This document shows, piece by piece, positions 27,048 to 37,012 of a DNA stretch of 64,000 nt (position 1 is its first letter; the number at the start of each line of letters is the position of its first letter). The notes beneath the pieces were generated by a model, which did no database searches, was not told where the DNA came from, and saw only the letters and a list, made by a program, of their open reading frames with translations. Source of the DNA: Leekyejoonella antrihumi (lineage in GTDB: Bacteria; Actinomycetota; Actinomycetes; Actinomycetales; Dermatophilaceae); NCBI RefSeq assembly GCF_007845645.1, contig NZ_VCQV01000022.1:27729-91728 (forward strand). The letters run 5' to 3'. Made by a program: the position numbers and the translations under genes.

Positions 27048-27146
27048 CCGACGATCCGGACACGGGGCGCGGTTTGAGCGGGTGACGCCCGGCGCAGTGT
27101 GTGAAGATTATCGAAAGGCTTCGTGTACGGAAGGAACCACACGTCT

Positions 27147-27824
27147 ATGAACGGTCGCGTGCTGATTGTCGACGACGACCCGTCGCTGGCGGAGATGCTC
27201 GGCATCATTCTGCGCAGTGAGGGCCTCGACGTCAGTCACTGTGCCGACGGCACCGGGGCGCTTGAGGCATTCCGGGAGCACCGCCCGGACATTGTGCTGC
27301 TCGATCTGATGCTGCCTGGAGTGGACGGGGTCGAGGTATGCCGGCGCATTCGCGCGGAGTCTGTCGTGCCCATCGTCATGCTGACCGCACGCACGGACAC
27401 CACGGATGTGGTGTCCGGGCTCGAGTCCGGCGCCGACGACTATGTCACCAAGCCGTTCAATCCGCAGGAGCTGGTGGCCAGGGTCCGGGCCAGGTTGCGC
27501 CGTGGGGATGAGCCCGAGGCGGAGACGCTTGAGGTCGGCGACCTGACGATCGACGTGCCCGGGCACTCGGTCAAGCGGGGTGCGGCCCCGATCTCGCTCA
27601 CGCCCCTGGAGTTCGACCTGCTCGTGGCGCTCGCGCGAAAACCGTGGCAGGTCTTCACCCGTGAGGTGCTGCTCGAGCAGGTCTGGGGCTACCGTCATGC
27701 CGGTGACACTCGGCTGGTCAATGTGCACGTGCAGAGGCTGCGTTCCAAGGTCGAAACGGATCCGGAACACCCGGAGATCGTCGTCACCGTGCGAGGGATC
27801 GGGTACAAGGCCGGATCGTCGTGA
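27147..27824 (+). CDS. mtrA: Response regulator MtrA
   Basis: A 225-residue OmpR/PhoB-type regulator. The receiver has VLIVDDDPSL, the phosphorylated Asp53 in IVLLDLMLPG, and the Thr and Lys switch residues (MLTAR, TKPFNPQELVAR). The winged helix ends with RLVNVHVQRLRSKVE and VRGIGYKAG. Together with the kinase gene and lpqB it forms the conserved MtrAB-LpqB module that controls cell-wall hydrolases and division. ATG 27147 gives the standard N-terminus; the GGAAGGAA 10 bp upstream is a little far. Confidence 0.95.
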   Translation: MNGRVLIVDDDPSLAEMLGIILRSEGLDVSHCADGTGALEAFREHRPDIVLLDLMLPGVDGVEVCRRIRAESVVPIVMLTARTDTTDVVSGLESGADDYVTKPFNPQELVARVRARLRRGDEPEAETLEVGDLTIDVPGHSVKRGAAPISLTPLEFDLLVALARKPWQVFTREVLLEQVWGYRHAGDTRLVNVHVQRLRSKVETDPEHPEIVVTVRGIGYKAGSS

Positions 27825-27864
27825 GGTGCTCGCGCAAGACCCATGACGCGGTGATGTGCGGGCC

Positions 27865-29538
27865 ATGAGCCGGATGGATACCGTCGGCAGCTGGACTCGC
27901 CGGGCGGCACGCTTCCTCTACCGCCGCTGGCGGCAGTCATTGCCGTTGCGGGTGGTGACGATCACGACCATCGTCGGCGGACTGTTCACCCTGGCGCTGG
28001 GCACCTACATGTACCAGCAGATCGCCGACGGACTGGTGCACAGCAGCATGGCGTCGGCCGAGCAGCAGTCGCTCGTCAAGCGGGCCGCCGCGCAGAACAT
28101 CTTCTTGAACACCGACCGCACGGATCCGGCGTCACTGAAACTGGTGGCAGGGCAGACGGTGCAGTCGATCGGCTCAACCGGCGACGACCCGTCCGTCCTG
28201 GTGGTCCTGCAACAGTCGTTGAACAACACCTATCAGGCACTGCCGAGGATCAGCTCCGGCGGAGTCAGCCCGGACATCGTGCCCTCCGACATCGTCCATG
28301 CGCTCGCGAAGGACCCTGCTCATCAGCAGGTCGAAATCATCACCGCTCCGTACAAGGGCCGGCAGGGCGTGCCGGCCGTGCTGGTGGGCTCGCGCATCAC
28401 GGTCCCGAACGCGGGCGAGTACGACCTCTACCTCATCTACTCGATGGCCCCCGAGCAGCAGTCGCTCAACATCGTCAAGGGGTCGCTCCTTGCCGGCGGC
28501 CTGGCGCTCCTGCTGCTGCTCGCCGGCCTGGCCTACCTGGTCACCCGTATGGTGGTCGCCCCGGTCCGCGCCGCGGCGCACGTCTCCGAGCGGCTGACCG
28601 CCGGAGCCCTCAATGAGCGCATGCAGGTGTCCGGTGAGGACGACCTGGCCCGGCTGGCAACGTCGTTCAACGCGATGGCCGACAGCCTGCAACGGCAGAT
28701 CCGCCAGCTGGAGGACCTGTCGCAGTTGCAGCAGCGTTTCACCTCGGACGTCTCACACGAGCTGCGGACGCCCCTGACGACCATCCGGATGGCCGCCGAC
28801 CTCATCCATGCGAGCCGGGATGACTTCACCGCCCAGGTCTCTCGGTCATCCGAGCTGTTGCACCGGGAGCTGGGGCGGTTCGAGTCTCTGCTCACCGACC
28901 TCTTGGAGATCAGCCGCTTCGACGCCGGCGCCGCCGCGCTGACGACCGAGACGGTGGACCTGCGGGTCATCGTCGGGAGTGTCGCCGAGGGCGCCGCGTC
29001 GCTGGCCGATCGGGCCGGGACGCAGCTGCGCGTGCATGCCCACACGCCCGCGCTTGCCCCGATGGACTCCCGTCGCATCGAACGGATCGTGCGCAACCTC
29101 GTCACCAACGCCATCGAGCACGGCGAGCGGCGGCCGATCGACATCTCCGTCGGCGTCAGCGCCACCGCGGTGGCCGTATCGGTGCGGGACTACGGAGTGG
29201 GCCTGAAACCGGGAGACCAGGCGATGGTCTTCAACCGCTTCTGGCGAGCCGACCCCGCGCGTGCCCGAACCACCGGTGGCACCGGCCTCGGACTGTCGAT
29301 CTCGCTGGAGGACGCCCAGCTGCACGACGGGTGGTTGCAGGCGTGGGGCGAGGTCGGCCGCGGGGCCTGCTTCCGTCTCACCCTGCCGCGCAAGGCGGGC
29401 GTGCCGATCCGCCATTCACCGGTGTCGCTGTCTCCGGACGCGGCCGCTCGGGGGAAGCTGCCGACCGGCACCGGCGGCCAGACCGGCGGTGTGCCGCCCG
29501 GGGCGCCCGTCAACCTGCAGCTTCGGCCACCAACATGA
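27865..29538 (+). CDS. mtrB: Sensor histidine kinase MtrB
   Basis: A 557-residue membrane kinase. The N-terminus is a basic stretch followed by a helix (TITTIVGGLFTLALG). A periplasmic domain of ~160 residues, a second helix (LLAGGLALLLLLAGLAYLV) and a HAMP domain follow. The phospho-His lies in SDVSHELRTPLTTIRM (about residue 298), the N box in NLVTNAIEH and the G boxes in VRDYGVGL and TGGTGLGLSI. The true start could be GTG 27856, ATG 27865 or ATG 27874; none has a good ribosome site. It overlaps lpqB by ATGA. Confidence 0.94.
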   Translation: MSRMDTVGSWTRRAARFLYRRWRQSLPLRVVTITTIVGGLFTLALGTYMYQQIADGLVHSSMASAEQQSLVKRAAAQNIFLNTDRTDPASLKLVAGQTVQSIGSTGDDPSVLVVLQQSLNNTYQALPRISSGGVSPDIVPSDIVHALAKDPAHQQVEIITAPYKGRQGVPAVLVGSRITVPNAGEYDLYLIYSMAPEQQSLNIVKGSLLAGGLALLLLLAGLAYLVTRMVVAPVRAAAHVSERLTAGALNERMQVSGEDDLARLATSFNAMADSLQRQIRQLEDLSQLQQRFTSDVSHELRTPLTTIRMAADLIHASRDDFTAQVSRSSELLHRELGRFESLLTDLLEISRFDAGAAALTTETVDLRVIVGSVAEGAASLADRAGTQLRVHAHTPALAPMDSRRIERIVRNLVTNAIEHGERRPIDISVGVSATAVAVSVRDYGVGLKPGDQAMVFNRFWRADPARARTTGGTGLGLSISLEDAQLHDGWLQAWGEVGRGACFRLTLPRKAGVPIRHSPVSLSPDAAARGKLPTGTGGQTGGVPPGAPVNLQLRPPT

Positions 29539-31433
29539 GCACCCCACAAAGAACACCCCACAAAGTTCGACCTCGTGCCTCGGCCGATACTTTGCGGGGA
29601 CCCCATTCTCCGCTCGTCGGCTCGCTCCGATCCGGTCTGGGCCGGCTGGTGCGGATGCTGCTCGCGCTGCTGGTCGTCGCCGTGCTCGCGGGCTGCGCCG
29701 GGCTGCCGACCAGAAGTGGGGTCAAGGCGGAGCAGGCGATCAGCAGCTCCCCGGTGGAGAGTCCGCCCAACGTCTTCCCGAACCCGCCGCAACCGGGCGA
29801 GGGCCCCCGGGAGCTCGTCGGCGACTTTCTCAAGGCCAATGCCAGCCCGGACGAGGACTATCGAGTCGCTCGCCTCTACCTGACGAGTGCCGCCAGCAAT
29901 ACGTGGAACCCCACTGGGCGCAGCACCACCGTCACGACAGGGGAGCAGGACTACAACATCGTCGAGACCTACGACGGTCCGGTTCAGGTCACCGGCCGGG
30001 CCCTGGCAACGCTGGACAGCAACGGTCACCTGACCCAGCTGCGGACCCACGAGAAGATCCAGTCGGGGTTCCATCTGGCGAAGGTCAAGGGGCAGTGGCG
30101 CATCGCCAGGCTTCCGCGCGACTTCGGGTCCTGGATGAGCCTGTCCGACTTCAACCGGCTGTTCGTGAGCCGGCAGGTGTACTTCGCGGACACCTCGACG
30201 CACGCGCTGGTGCCGGACACCCGCTGGTACCTCACGAGGGGAGGCGAGGCGACCGCCCTGGCCCGCGCCGTGCTGGGCGGCGTCCCGTCGTGGATGACGG
30301 GTATGGCGTACCGGTCCATGCCGCCGGGCACCCGGCTCGAGGTCGATGCGGTCCCGGTCGACAACAACGGGCTCGCCCAGGTCGACCTGTCACAACAGGC
30401 GCTGCAGGCGGACTCGACGACCCGCCGCGCCGTCTGGGCGGCGATGATCCAGACGCTCGATCAGCTCCCGCAGGTCCGCAACGTTGAGCTCACGGTGGGG
30501 GGCAGCCCACTCGCGGTGGGCACCAGCTCGGAGGACATCACCGACATCAGCGCACTCGGTTACCAGAGCCATACACCGACAAATGGCCCGATCCTCATCC
30601 GCAACGGCGACACCCTCAGCTGGGGCAACCCGCTGAACACCGTGGGTTCCCCTGGGCCGATCAAGCCGCTGCCCGAGGCTCGTGCATCGCTGCCCACGCT
30701 CAATCACAACTGGTACATGCTGGCGGCTGGACCCGTGGGCCGCCAGCTTGCCGCCATCTCCGGGGACCGCAAGTCGCTTGGCCGGTGGATCAACGGGAAG
30801 CTGAGCGTCCAGTCCTTCGGCACCGGCCTGACCCAGCCGACCTTTACTCCGTTCGGGGAGCTCTGGGTCGCGGGCCGGCCGTTGTCCGAGACCGGGCCGG
30901 CACCCAGCCAGAACGGGGGCGCGGTCTGGGTGATCGATACGGCGTTGCCTGCCGCCCGGGCGCAGCCGCAGGTGGTGTCGACTCCCTGGCTCGGTTCGTC
31001 GCAGGTGGTGGCGATGAAGGCGTCTGCCGAGGGTGAACGGATGGCCATGGTCGTGCAGACCCCGACGGGGTCCACCCGGCTGCTGCTGTCTGCCATCGTA
31101 CGCAACGCGAAGGGAGTCCCGGTCGCCCTCAGCACTCCGCAGCAGGAGGGCCTTCCCATCACGGGGATGACCGATGTCACCTGGCTGGACCCGGCCACGG
31201 TCGCGGTGCTGGGAATTGACCCCACCAGCCCGGTTCTGCAGCCGATCACGGTGCCGCTCGGTGGGGTGTCGACCCCACTCGGGCTGGCACCGGGTGCGCA
31301 GTTCATCGTCGGGCAGGGCGCGGGACTCAGCAATGTCTACATCATGACCAACAAGCAGACCGTGCTCGAGCGGTCGGGACAGCGCTGGCAGGTCTTCGGC
31401 ACCGGGTCGGCCATCGTCGTCCCCGGCGCCTAG
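29535..31433 (+). CDS. lpqB: Lipoprotein LpqB, with a repeat-encoded N-terminal extension
   Basis: A 632-residue lipoprotein of the GerMN/LpqB family, which interacts with the MtrB sensor domain in mycobacteria. The lipobox is VVAVLAGC with Cys at residue 54, so the signal peptide proper starts near residue 39-41 (RMLLALLVVAVLAG). Residues 2 to about 32 (STPQRTPHKVRPRAS...) are encoded by copy C of the dispersed palindrome. That either lengthens the signal peptide unusually or means the real start is ATG 29655. The GerMN region covers the middle, and the C-terminal half is a beta-propeller-like domain. Confidence 0.9.
   Translation: MSTPQRTPHKVRPRASADTLRGPHSPLVGSLRSGLGRLVRMLLALLVVAVLAGCAGLPTRSGVKAEQAISSSPVESPPNVFPNPPQPGEGPRELVGDFLKANASPDEDYRVARLYLTSAASNTWNPTGRSTTVTTGEQDYNIVETYDGPVQVTGRALATLDSNGHLTQLRTHEKIQSGFHLAKVKGQWRIARLPRDFGSWMSLSDFNRLFVSRQVYFADTSTHALVPDTRWYLTRGGEATALARAVLGGVPSWMTGMAYRSMPPGTRLEVDAVPVDNNGLAQVDLSQQALQADSTTRRAVWAAMIQTLDQLPQVRNVELTVGGSPLAVGTSSEDITDISALGYQSHTPTNGPILIRNGDTLSWGNPLNTVGSPGPIKPLPEARASLPTLNHNWYMLAAGPVGRQLAAISGDRKSLGRWINGKLSVQSFGTGLTQPTFTPFGELWVAGRPLSETGPAPSQNGGAVWVIDTALPAARAQPQVVSTPWLGSSQVVAMKASAEGERMAMVVQTPTGSTRLLLSAIVRNAKGVPVALSTPQQEGLPITGMTDVTWLDPATVAVLGIDPTSPVLQPITVPLGGVSTPLGLAPGAQFIVGQGAGLSNVYIMTNKQTVLERSGQRWQVFGTGSAIVVPGA
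29542..29629 (+). repeat. Palindromic dispersed repeat, compound copy C
   Basis: A partial left end CCCCACAAAG starts 3 nt after the mtrB TGA. A full copy follows at 29556-29604, with arms CCCCACAAAGT and ACTTTGCGGGG and the shared GGGGACCCC end. A further half copy without its tip runs to 29629 (CTCCGCTCGTCGGCTCGCTC). The arms carry A-T where copies A, B and D have G-C, a compensatory change. Confidence 0.7.
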
Positions 31434-31516
31434 ACATCCACAGCCGGTCGGCCTGCTCGGCGGCGTCCACAGCGGCGCGCGAGGGCCGGTGCGAGGACCA
31501 CCCCGAGTGATCCACT

Positions 31517-32245
31517 GTGGTTGTGCGGTGCTGGGCGGGTCTGGATGCCGTGATCGAGCTGGCGCTGCCCCGCAGCTGTGCCGGGTGCGGCCTGGCCGGA
31601 GTCATGTTGTGTGGGCGCTGCGAGGCCGAGGTTGTGGCAGTCCTCCGGACGCAGGCGCGGCGCACCGAGCCACGACCCGTCCCGGTCGGGTTTCCGCCGA
31701 CCTGGTCTCAGAGCGCCTACGAGGGCGTCACGGCCGCGCTGCTGAAGGCGTACAAGGACGGCGACCGACCGGACCTCGCCCGGAGGCTGGCGCAGCTGGT
31801 GCGGGCCGGGTTGGCGCAGGTGCTGTCCGACGACAGCCGGGTGGCAACGGCCGCCGTGGAAGGGCGTCTCATGGTCGTGTCGGTCCCGGCCTCCGCCCGA
31901 GCCAAACGGCAGCGCGGGCGAGACCCGGTCGCCGACCTGGTCGGGGTCGCGCTGCGACGGCAACGCCTGCTGGTGCAGGTGGCGCCCTTACGAGTGCGGC
32001 GCCGGGTGCAGGACCAGGCCACCCTCGGGGCGGGCGCGCGAGCCGACAACCTGCGGGGATCGATGACGACTCGGCGCACGGCTGCGCGGCGGGTCGACGG
32101 CGCCGTCTGCATCGTGGTCGACGACATCGTCACGACCGGAGCGACTCTGGTGGAGGCCTGCCGTGCGCTGCAGGAAGCGGGCGCGCAATACGTGGTGGCG
32201 ACGACCATCGCGGCAACACGCCGACGTCATCCGCCGGGGTCCTGA
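31517..32245 (+). CDS. comF: ComF-family phosphoribosyltransferase
   Basis: A 242-residue protein with two N-terminal zinc-knuckle pairs (RSCAGCGLAG and LCGRCEAEV) and the PRPP-binding loop CIVVDDIVTTGATLVEACRAL near residue 200. ComF homologues help take up or process transforming DNA in competent bacteria; in actinobacteria the role is unproven. It is placed between lpqB and hpf, as in mycobacteria. No Shine-Dalgarno precedes GTG 31517. Confidence 0.85.
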   Translation: MVVRCWAGLDAVIELALPRSCAGCGLAGVMLCGRCEAEVVAVLRTQARRTEPRPVPVGFPPTWSQSAYEGVTAALLKAYKDGDRPDLARRLAQLVRAGLAQVLSDDSRVATAAVEGRLMVVSVPASARAKRQRGRDPVADLVGVALRRQRLLVQVAPLRVRRRVQDQATLGAGARADNLRGSMTTRRTAARRVDGAVCIVVDDIVTTGATLVEACRALQEAGAQYVVATTIAATRRRHPPGS

Positions 32246-32486
32246 GCCGGGGGAACTGCGGCATCCAGCGCAATGCGCGGTCCACCGGGCGGACCCGGAT
32301 CGGCCATCTGAGGTCCGTCCATTTACTCGCTGCGGTTCGTGGTCTACCGTCAGGTTATGGAGCACCCGCTGCCTTCGCTGCAGCGACCGGTGCGTGCCGA
32401 TGAAGCCCTCCTGAAGGGGGTGATCTTCGCCGCGACAGGGCCCCGCGAGCCCGCACTCAACGCGTAAGACCCCAAGGAGGTTACTC
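32246..32486. other. Intergenic region upstream of hpf
   Basis: A stretch of 241 bp containing the hpf promoter. I see AAGGAGG just before the hpf ATG and no coding frame. No -10/-35 pair is clear enough to name. Confidence 0.4.
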
Positions 32487-33164
32487 ATGGAGATCACCGT
32501 TACCGGACGTCACGTCCCGGTACCCGAGCGCTTTCGCCGCCACATCGAGGAGAAGCTCGCCAAGGTCCCACAGCTGGATCCGCGCGTTACCCGGTGCGAT
32601 GTCGTCGTCACGCACGAGGCGAACCCGAGGCAGGCAAAGGAAGCGGAACGAATAGAGATCACCTGTCACGCCAAGCGCTCGGTGATTCGTGCCGAGGCAA
32701 GTGCCGACGACGTCTATGGCGCCCTTGACCTGGTGTCCACCCGGCTCGCGGAGCGACTGCGACGGCAGCACGACAAGCGGCGGGTCCACCGCGGACGGCG
32801 GCAGCCCCTGTCCGTGCATGACGCAACGGCCCGGCTCGAACCCCCGCTCAACGGTGCGGCGAGCGACGACGCGGGTCGGCTGCCTGCTCACATCGAGGCC
32901 GTCGGCGGCGACGAGGACTGCCCGATCGAGCTGCGCGAGAAGGTGCACGCCAGCCCTCCGATGGGAGTCGACCAGGCCCTGAACGAGATGGAGCTGGTCG
33001 GGCACGACTTCTACCTGTACCAGGATCACGAGACCGGTCGCCCGAGCGTCGTGTACCGTCGCCGAGGCTGGTCCTACGGCGTGATCCAGCTCGACATCCA
33101 GGACTCCGAGAAGGAGCCGGGATCCGGTACCACCGAACAGCAGAAGGTGACGACAGCACGATGA
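32487..33164 (+). CDS. hpf: Long-form ribosome hibernation promoting factor
   Basis: A 225-residue long HPF. The N-terminal domain (MEITVTGRHVPVPERFRRHIEEKL ... DDVYGALDLVSTRLAERLRR, split here by other residues) binds the 30S decoding region. A basic, variable linker follows, then the C-terminal dimerisation domain with GVDQALNEMELVGHDFYLYQ and SVVYRRRGWSYGVIQ. Long HPF makes 100S ribosome dimers in stationary phase. It has a strong ribosome site (AAGGAGG). Its place just upstream of secA (with three other genes here) matches actinobacterial order. Confidence 0.93.
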   Translation: MEITVTGRHVPVPERFRRHIEEKLAKVPQLDPRVTRCDVVVTHEANPRQAKEAERIEITCHAKRSVIRAEASADDVYGALDLVSTRLAERLRRQHDKRRVHRGRRQPLSVHDATARLEPPLNGAASDDAGRLPAHIEAVGGDEDCPIELREKVHASPPMGVDQALNEMELVGHDFYLYQDHETGRPSVVYRRRGWSYGVIQLDIQDSEKEPGSGTTEQQKVTTAR

Positions 33165-33176
33165 GCAGCATCTTCC

Positions 33177-33920
33177 GTGACTGACGCACCACCTCCGGAG
33201 CGCGGGGCCGACCAGCAGTCGGCCCCGCGTGCTGGCGTGCCGGCACCGATCCGCGTGCTGCTGGTCGATGACTACGCGATCTATCGGCGCGGCGTCGAGA
33301 CGGTGCTCGCACTCGAGGACGACATCGAGGTTGTCGCCCAGGCCGGCGGCTGCGCCGAGGCGATTGCCGCCGCGGAGCTCGTCGCACCCGATGTCGTCGT
33401 CCTCGACATCTGCCTGCCGGACGGCTCCGGCACCGACGCCTGCGCCCGGATCAAGGATGCCGCCCCGAGCGCGCAGATCCTGATGCTGACCGCCTCGGAC
33501 GACGACGCCGACCTGGTGGCGGCGATTCGCGCGGGCGCGACCGGCTACCTGCTGAAGGATGTCGGCCCGGAGCAGCTGCCCAGTGCGATCCGCTCAGTTG
33601 CCTCCGGTCACGCCCTGCTGTCACCGGCGCTCGCCTCCACCCTCCTGGCCGAGTTCTCCCAGCTGGTTCGCTCCGAGCCGGATATTCGGCCCAGCCCACC
33701 GCCACCGCGGCTGACCGCCCGCGAGCGTGAGGTCCTGGTCCAGGTGGCCCGGGGCTGGTCCAACCGGCGGATCGCCGAGGAGCTGTTCATCTCGGAGAAC
33801 ACCGTGAAGAACCACGTGCGCAACATCCTGGAGAAGCTGGCGCTGCCCAGCCGGATGGAGGCCGCGGTGTATGCGATGCGCGGAGGGCTCATCGACGATC
33901 CCCGGGACGGGTCGGAGTGA
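33177..33920 (+). CDS. NarL/LuxR-type response regulator
   Basis: A 247-residue regulator with a receiver domain ([20 protein letters not shown], phosphorylated Asp77 in [33 protein letters not shown]) and a C-terminal LuxR HTH ([36 protein letters not shown]). No histidine kinase gene is adjacent, so it is an orphan. It follows hpf by 12 bp and overlaps the AlkZ-like gene by four bases, so it may be expressed with hpf. Confidence 0.88.
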   Translation: MTDAPPPERGADQQSAPRAGVPAPIRVLLVDDYAIYRRGVETVLALEDDIEVVAQAGGCAEAIAAAELVAPDVVVLDICLPDGSGTDACARIKDAAPSAQILMLTASDDDADLVAAIRAGATGYLLKDVGPEQLPSAIRSVASGHALLSPALASTLLAEFSQLVRSEPDIRPSPPPPRLTAREREVLVQVARGWSNRRIAEELFISENTVKNHVRNILEKLALPSRMEAAVYAMRGGLIDDPRDGSE

Positions 33921-35119
33921 CCGCGGGGACCGAACGTCTGAGCCGGCCCGCAGCCCGACGGATCGCCTTGGCAGCACAAGGGTTTGCCGACCCTCGTCCC
34001 GAGCCGTATGCCGCGACGTCGCGGCAGCTGCAGCGCGTTGTCGACCGGGTCGCGGTGATCCAGATCGACAGCGTCAATGTCCTGACGCGCAGCCAGTACC
34101 TGCCGTTCTTCTCCCGGCTCGGCCCCTACGACCCGGCGTTGCTGGACCGGGCGCGAGACCGTGCGCCACGCCGGCTGGTGGAGTACTGGGCGCACGAGGC
34201 CAGCCTGGTGTCGCCCACCACCTGGCCGCTGCTCGACTTCCGGATGCAGCGCGCCGTGCAGGACTCGTGGGGCGGAATGCAGCGCGTCGCCCGGGACCAC
34301 CCCGACCTGGTGGCCGCGGTGCGCGCCGAGGTGCAGCGGCGCGGACCGCTGACCTCCCGCGAGGTCGAACGACGCCTTGAGCACGACGTGCCGCGCAGCA
34401 AGGACGACTGGGGGTGGAACTGGAGCCTGGTCAAGAGCGCCCTGGAGCACCTCTTCTGGGCCGGCGAGATCAGCAGCGCGGGCCGGACCTCCCAGTTCGA
34501 GCGACGCTACGACGCGGTTGCCCGGGTCCTGCCCAAACCGATGCGTCACCTGGTGGACCCCGGTCGGCGCCCGCCTCCTGCCGAGGCCTTCATCGAGCTC
34601 ATGCGCATCGCCGCCCGCGCGCACGGCGTCGGCACCGAGCAGTGTCTGCGGGACTACTTTCGGCTCAGTCCGACACAGGCGCGGCCGGCCCTGCAGACGC
34701 TCGTCGACACCGGAGAGCTGCGGCCGGTGACGATCGACGGGTGGCGGCGCACGGCCTACCTGCACGTCGACGCACGCCGGCCGCGCGGCGTCCACGCCGA
34801 GGCGCTGCTCAGCCCGTTCGACTCGCTGATCTGGCAGCGGGACCGCACGGCCGCCCTCTGGGACTTCCACTACCGGCTGGAGATCTACGTGCCGCGGGAG
34901 CAGCGCGTGCACGGCTACTACGTGCTGCCGTTCCTCTACGGCGACGCCCTGGTGGGGCGGGTCGATCTGAAGGCCGACCGGCAGGCGCGGGTGCTGCGGG
35001 TGCAGTCCACGCACTGGGAGGATGGTGCGCCGGCCGCGGCGCGACCGGCCCTGGACCGGCAGCTGGCGGCCTTGGCGGACTGGCTCGACCTGGATGCGGT
35101 GTCCTGCGCCGCAGCCTGA
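33917..35119 (+). CDS. Winged-helix DNA glycosylase of the AlkZ/YcaQ family
   Basis: A 400-residue HTH_42-family protein. The catalytic QxD motif is visible in [20 protein letters not shown] (Gln-Ile-Asp). [20 protein letters not shown] and [21 protein letters not shown] are the other family blocks. Homologues (AlkZ, YcaQ) unhook DNA interstrand crosslinks or remove bulky alkylated bases. It starts at GTG 33917 and overlaps the regulator gene by four bases. Together with the AlkA-like gene at 5143 this makes two alkylation-repair glycosylases in the window. Confidence 0.85.
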   Translation: MTAGTERLSRPAARRIALAAQGFADPRPEPYAATSRQLQRVVDRVAVIQIDSVNVLTRSQYLPFFSRLGPYDPALLDRARDRAPRRLVEYWAHEASLVSPTTWPLLDFRMQRAVQDSWGGMQRVARDHPDLVAAVRAEVQRRGPLTSREVERRLEHDVPRSKDDWGWNWSLVKSALEHLFWAGEISSAGRTSQFERRYDAVARVLPKPMRHLVDPGRRPPPAEAFIELMRIAARAHGVGTEQCLRDYFRLSPTQARPALQTLVDTGELRPVTIDGWRRTAYLHVDARRPRGVHAEALLSPFDSLIWQRDRTAALWDFHYRLEIYVPREQRVHGYYVLPFLYGDALVGRVDLKADRQARVLRVQSTHWEDGAPAAARPALDRQLAALADWLDLDAVSCAAA

Positions 35120-35166
35120 CCCCCGAGACGCCGCGAGACGCGAGTAGCTGCCCTGTGAGGTCTGGT

Positions 35167-36861
35167 TCAGTCGGTGAGGTCGCTCGCCAGCAGCTCGTAG
35201 TACGCGCCGTCCGAGTAGGTGCCGTCGGCCCGCGAGTACGCCTGTCGATCCGTGCCCCAGCGCGCGAATCCGGCCCGCTCGAGCAGTTGCTGGGACGCGA
35301 TGTTCGACAGATCCGTGCCTGCGTGCAACCGGGTCAGGCCCATTCCGCCGTCCGCGGTCGGCAGGAAGGCGTGCGTGACGGTGGCCGCCAGCGCCTCGGT
35401 GACGTAGCCGCGGCCTCGCGCGTCGACGTGCAGCCAGTAGCCGATCTCGGCGTTGGTCGGTGTGCCCTCACCGATGCCGAAGATGCCGATGCTTCCCAGG
35501 GCCGCGTCGGTGGCCCGGTCGGCGATGCACCAGTCGAGCACTGTGCCCGAGTCGCGCAGGGACTGTCTGCGGGCCAGCCAGTCGTCGAACGTCTCGGCGA
35601 TCGGCTGGGCACCTGCCGGCAGGTACAACGCGCTGGCGACGTCCAGCCGCTGATCGGGGCGTGGCCGGTCGCTCTGCCGCCAGGGGCGCAGGGTGAGCCG
35701 GTCGGTATGTAGCGTCGGCACCGGGCGGGGGACCACGCGCGTCGCGAAGCGGTCGTCGGACGCCAGCAGCTCGAAGGAGAGGGCACCGGTAGGCGGACCG
35801 TCGTCATGGGCGAGCACCTCGCGCTCGGTCGCGGAGAGGCGGAACCCGGCGCGTCGCAGCGTGCGCTGTGAGGCGGGGTTCTCGGCGTCCGTGCCGGCCT
35901 GCAGGCGGTGCAGCCCGAGGCCGCCCTTGTCCCGGGCGGAGAAAGCGTAGGGGATCAGTGCGTCCAGAGTGTGCTGGACCAGGCCCTTGCCGCGCGCGGC
36001 GGGAGCGATCCAGTACCCGAGCAGCCCGCTGCCGCGCGTGAAGTCGACCTGCAGGCGAACGACCTGCACGTGACCCAGCGGACGATCGGTCTCTGCGCCG
36101 GCGATGCACCAGAAGATCCCTTCGCCGCCGGCCATCCGCTCCAGCCTGCATCGATGCCACTCGGTGTACTCCTGTGGCTCGGGCCACATGCCTTCCGCGA
36201 ATCGCTGTGCCGCTGCGTCCGGACCGACCGGTGGGGTGTCGTCCGGACGCCACGGACGCAGCCGGATCCCGGCTCCTTCGAGCATCGGTGGGACGAACCA
36301 GCGGTGCGCCGGCTCCCGTGGCTGGTCGTGGTGCAGGTGACCGAACCACAGGTCGTCCGGCGCGCCCGCTCCGGTTGGATGCATCGCCGGCCAGGTGCCG
36401 TCGACCTGGAAGCCGTTCGCCCAGGCGACTCGGCGGGAGGCGAAGTTGCCGGCCGCCGCGCGCCAGGCGAGGGTGCGTAGGCCGAGAACGTCGAATCCGT
36501 GCTCGATCACCAGGCGTGCGGCGCGACTCATCACACCCTTGCCGCGGATCGCGGGGTGGGCGCCATATCCCAGCTCGGCCGTGGTCGCGGTGAGATGGTG
36601 AAGCCCGATCGAACCCGCGAACTGTCCATCCACCTCGATGGCCCACTGACGGCCGCCGGCATCGTCCTGCCAACTGGTGCGCACCGAGTCCAGAAACTCC
36701 CGCGCCTGCTGCTCGGCATACGGCCGGGGGAGCGGCACCCACCGGGTCGATCGCGGATCGTTTGCGAACTCCACGATCCGGCGCAGGTCCGACTCGCGGT
36801 GGGCGCGGAGGGTCACCTCGCCATGGGTGAGGGTCGGCACGTCGTCGGGGAAGCGCGGCAT
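35167..36861 (-). CDS. Three GNAT acetyltransferase domains in one protein
   Basis: A 564-residue protein with three RimJ/RimL-type GNAT domains. Domain 1 (~1-180) starts LTHGEVTLRAHRESDL and has YGAHPAIRGKGVMSRAARLV. Domain 2 (~190-375) starts GAGIRLRPWRPDD and has GYWIAPAARGKGLVQHTLDAL. Domain 3 (~380-564) starts TDRLTLRPWRQSD and has GYWLHVDARGRGYVTEALAA. Each has the R/Q-G-x-G/R acetyl-CoA loop and a C-terminal 'N.aSqr.leraGF'-like segment (clear in 2 and 3). Double GNATs are common; triple ones less so. Substrates are unknown. No good ribosome site precedes ATG 36861. Confidence 0.8.
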   Translation of the reverse strand: MPRFPDDVPTLTHGEVTLRAHRESDLRRIVEFANDPRSTRWVPLPRPYAEQQAREFLDSVRTSWQDDAGGRQWAIEVDGQFAGSIGLHHLTATTAELGYGAHPAIRGKGVMSRAARLVIEHGFDVLGLRTLAWRAAAGNFASRRVAWANGFQVDGTWPAMHPTGAGAPDDLWFGHLHHDQPREPAHRWFVPPMLEGAGIRLRPWRPDDTPPVGPDAAAQRFAEGMWPEPQEYTEWHRCRLERMAGGEGIFWCIAGAETDRPLGHVQVVRLQVDFTRGSGLLGYWIAPAARGKGLVQHTLDALIPYAFSARDKGGLGLHRLQAGTDAENPASQRTLRRAGFRLSATEREVLAHDDGPPTGALSFELLASDDRFATRVVPRPVPTLHTDRLTLRPWRQSDRPRPDQRLDVASALYLPAGAQPIAETFDDWLARRQSLRDSGTVLDWCIADRATDAALGSIGIFGIGEGTPTNAEIGYWLHVDARGRGYVTEALAATVTHAFLPTADGGMGLTRLHAGTDLSNIASQQLLERAGFARWGTDRQAYSRADGTYSDGAYYELLASDLTD

Positions 36862-37012
36862 GGAGCAAGACAAGCAGATGTGTCTGCACGGTTCCTCCGA
36901 TTTTCCCGCGAGTGCCGATTTTTGGATCGCATCCCCCGTATTGACGGCGCCACAGAGGCGGTGAGCGGATCATTGGCGCAGGTCCGGGGATGATGTGGCA
37001 GGGTTCGGCCGT

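Noticed and set aside
31255..31277. GTGGGGTGTCGACCCCAC palindrome as another dispersed-repeat copy
   Set aside because: It lies within lpqB and lacks the AAGT/ACTT arms and the central sequence.
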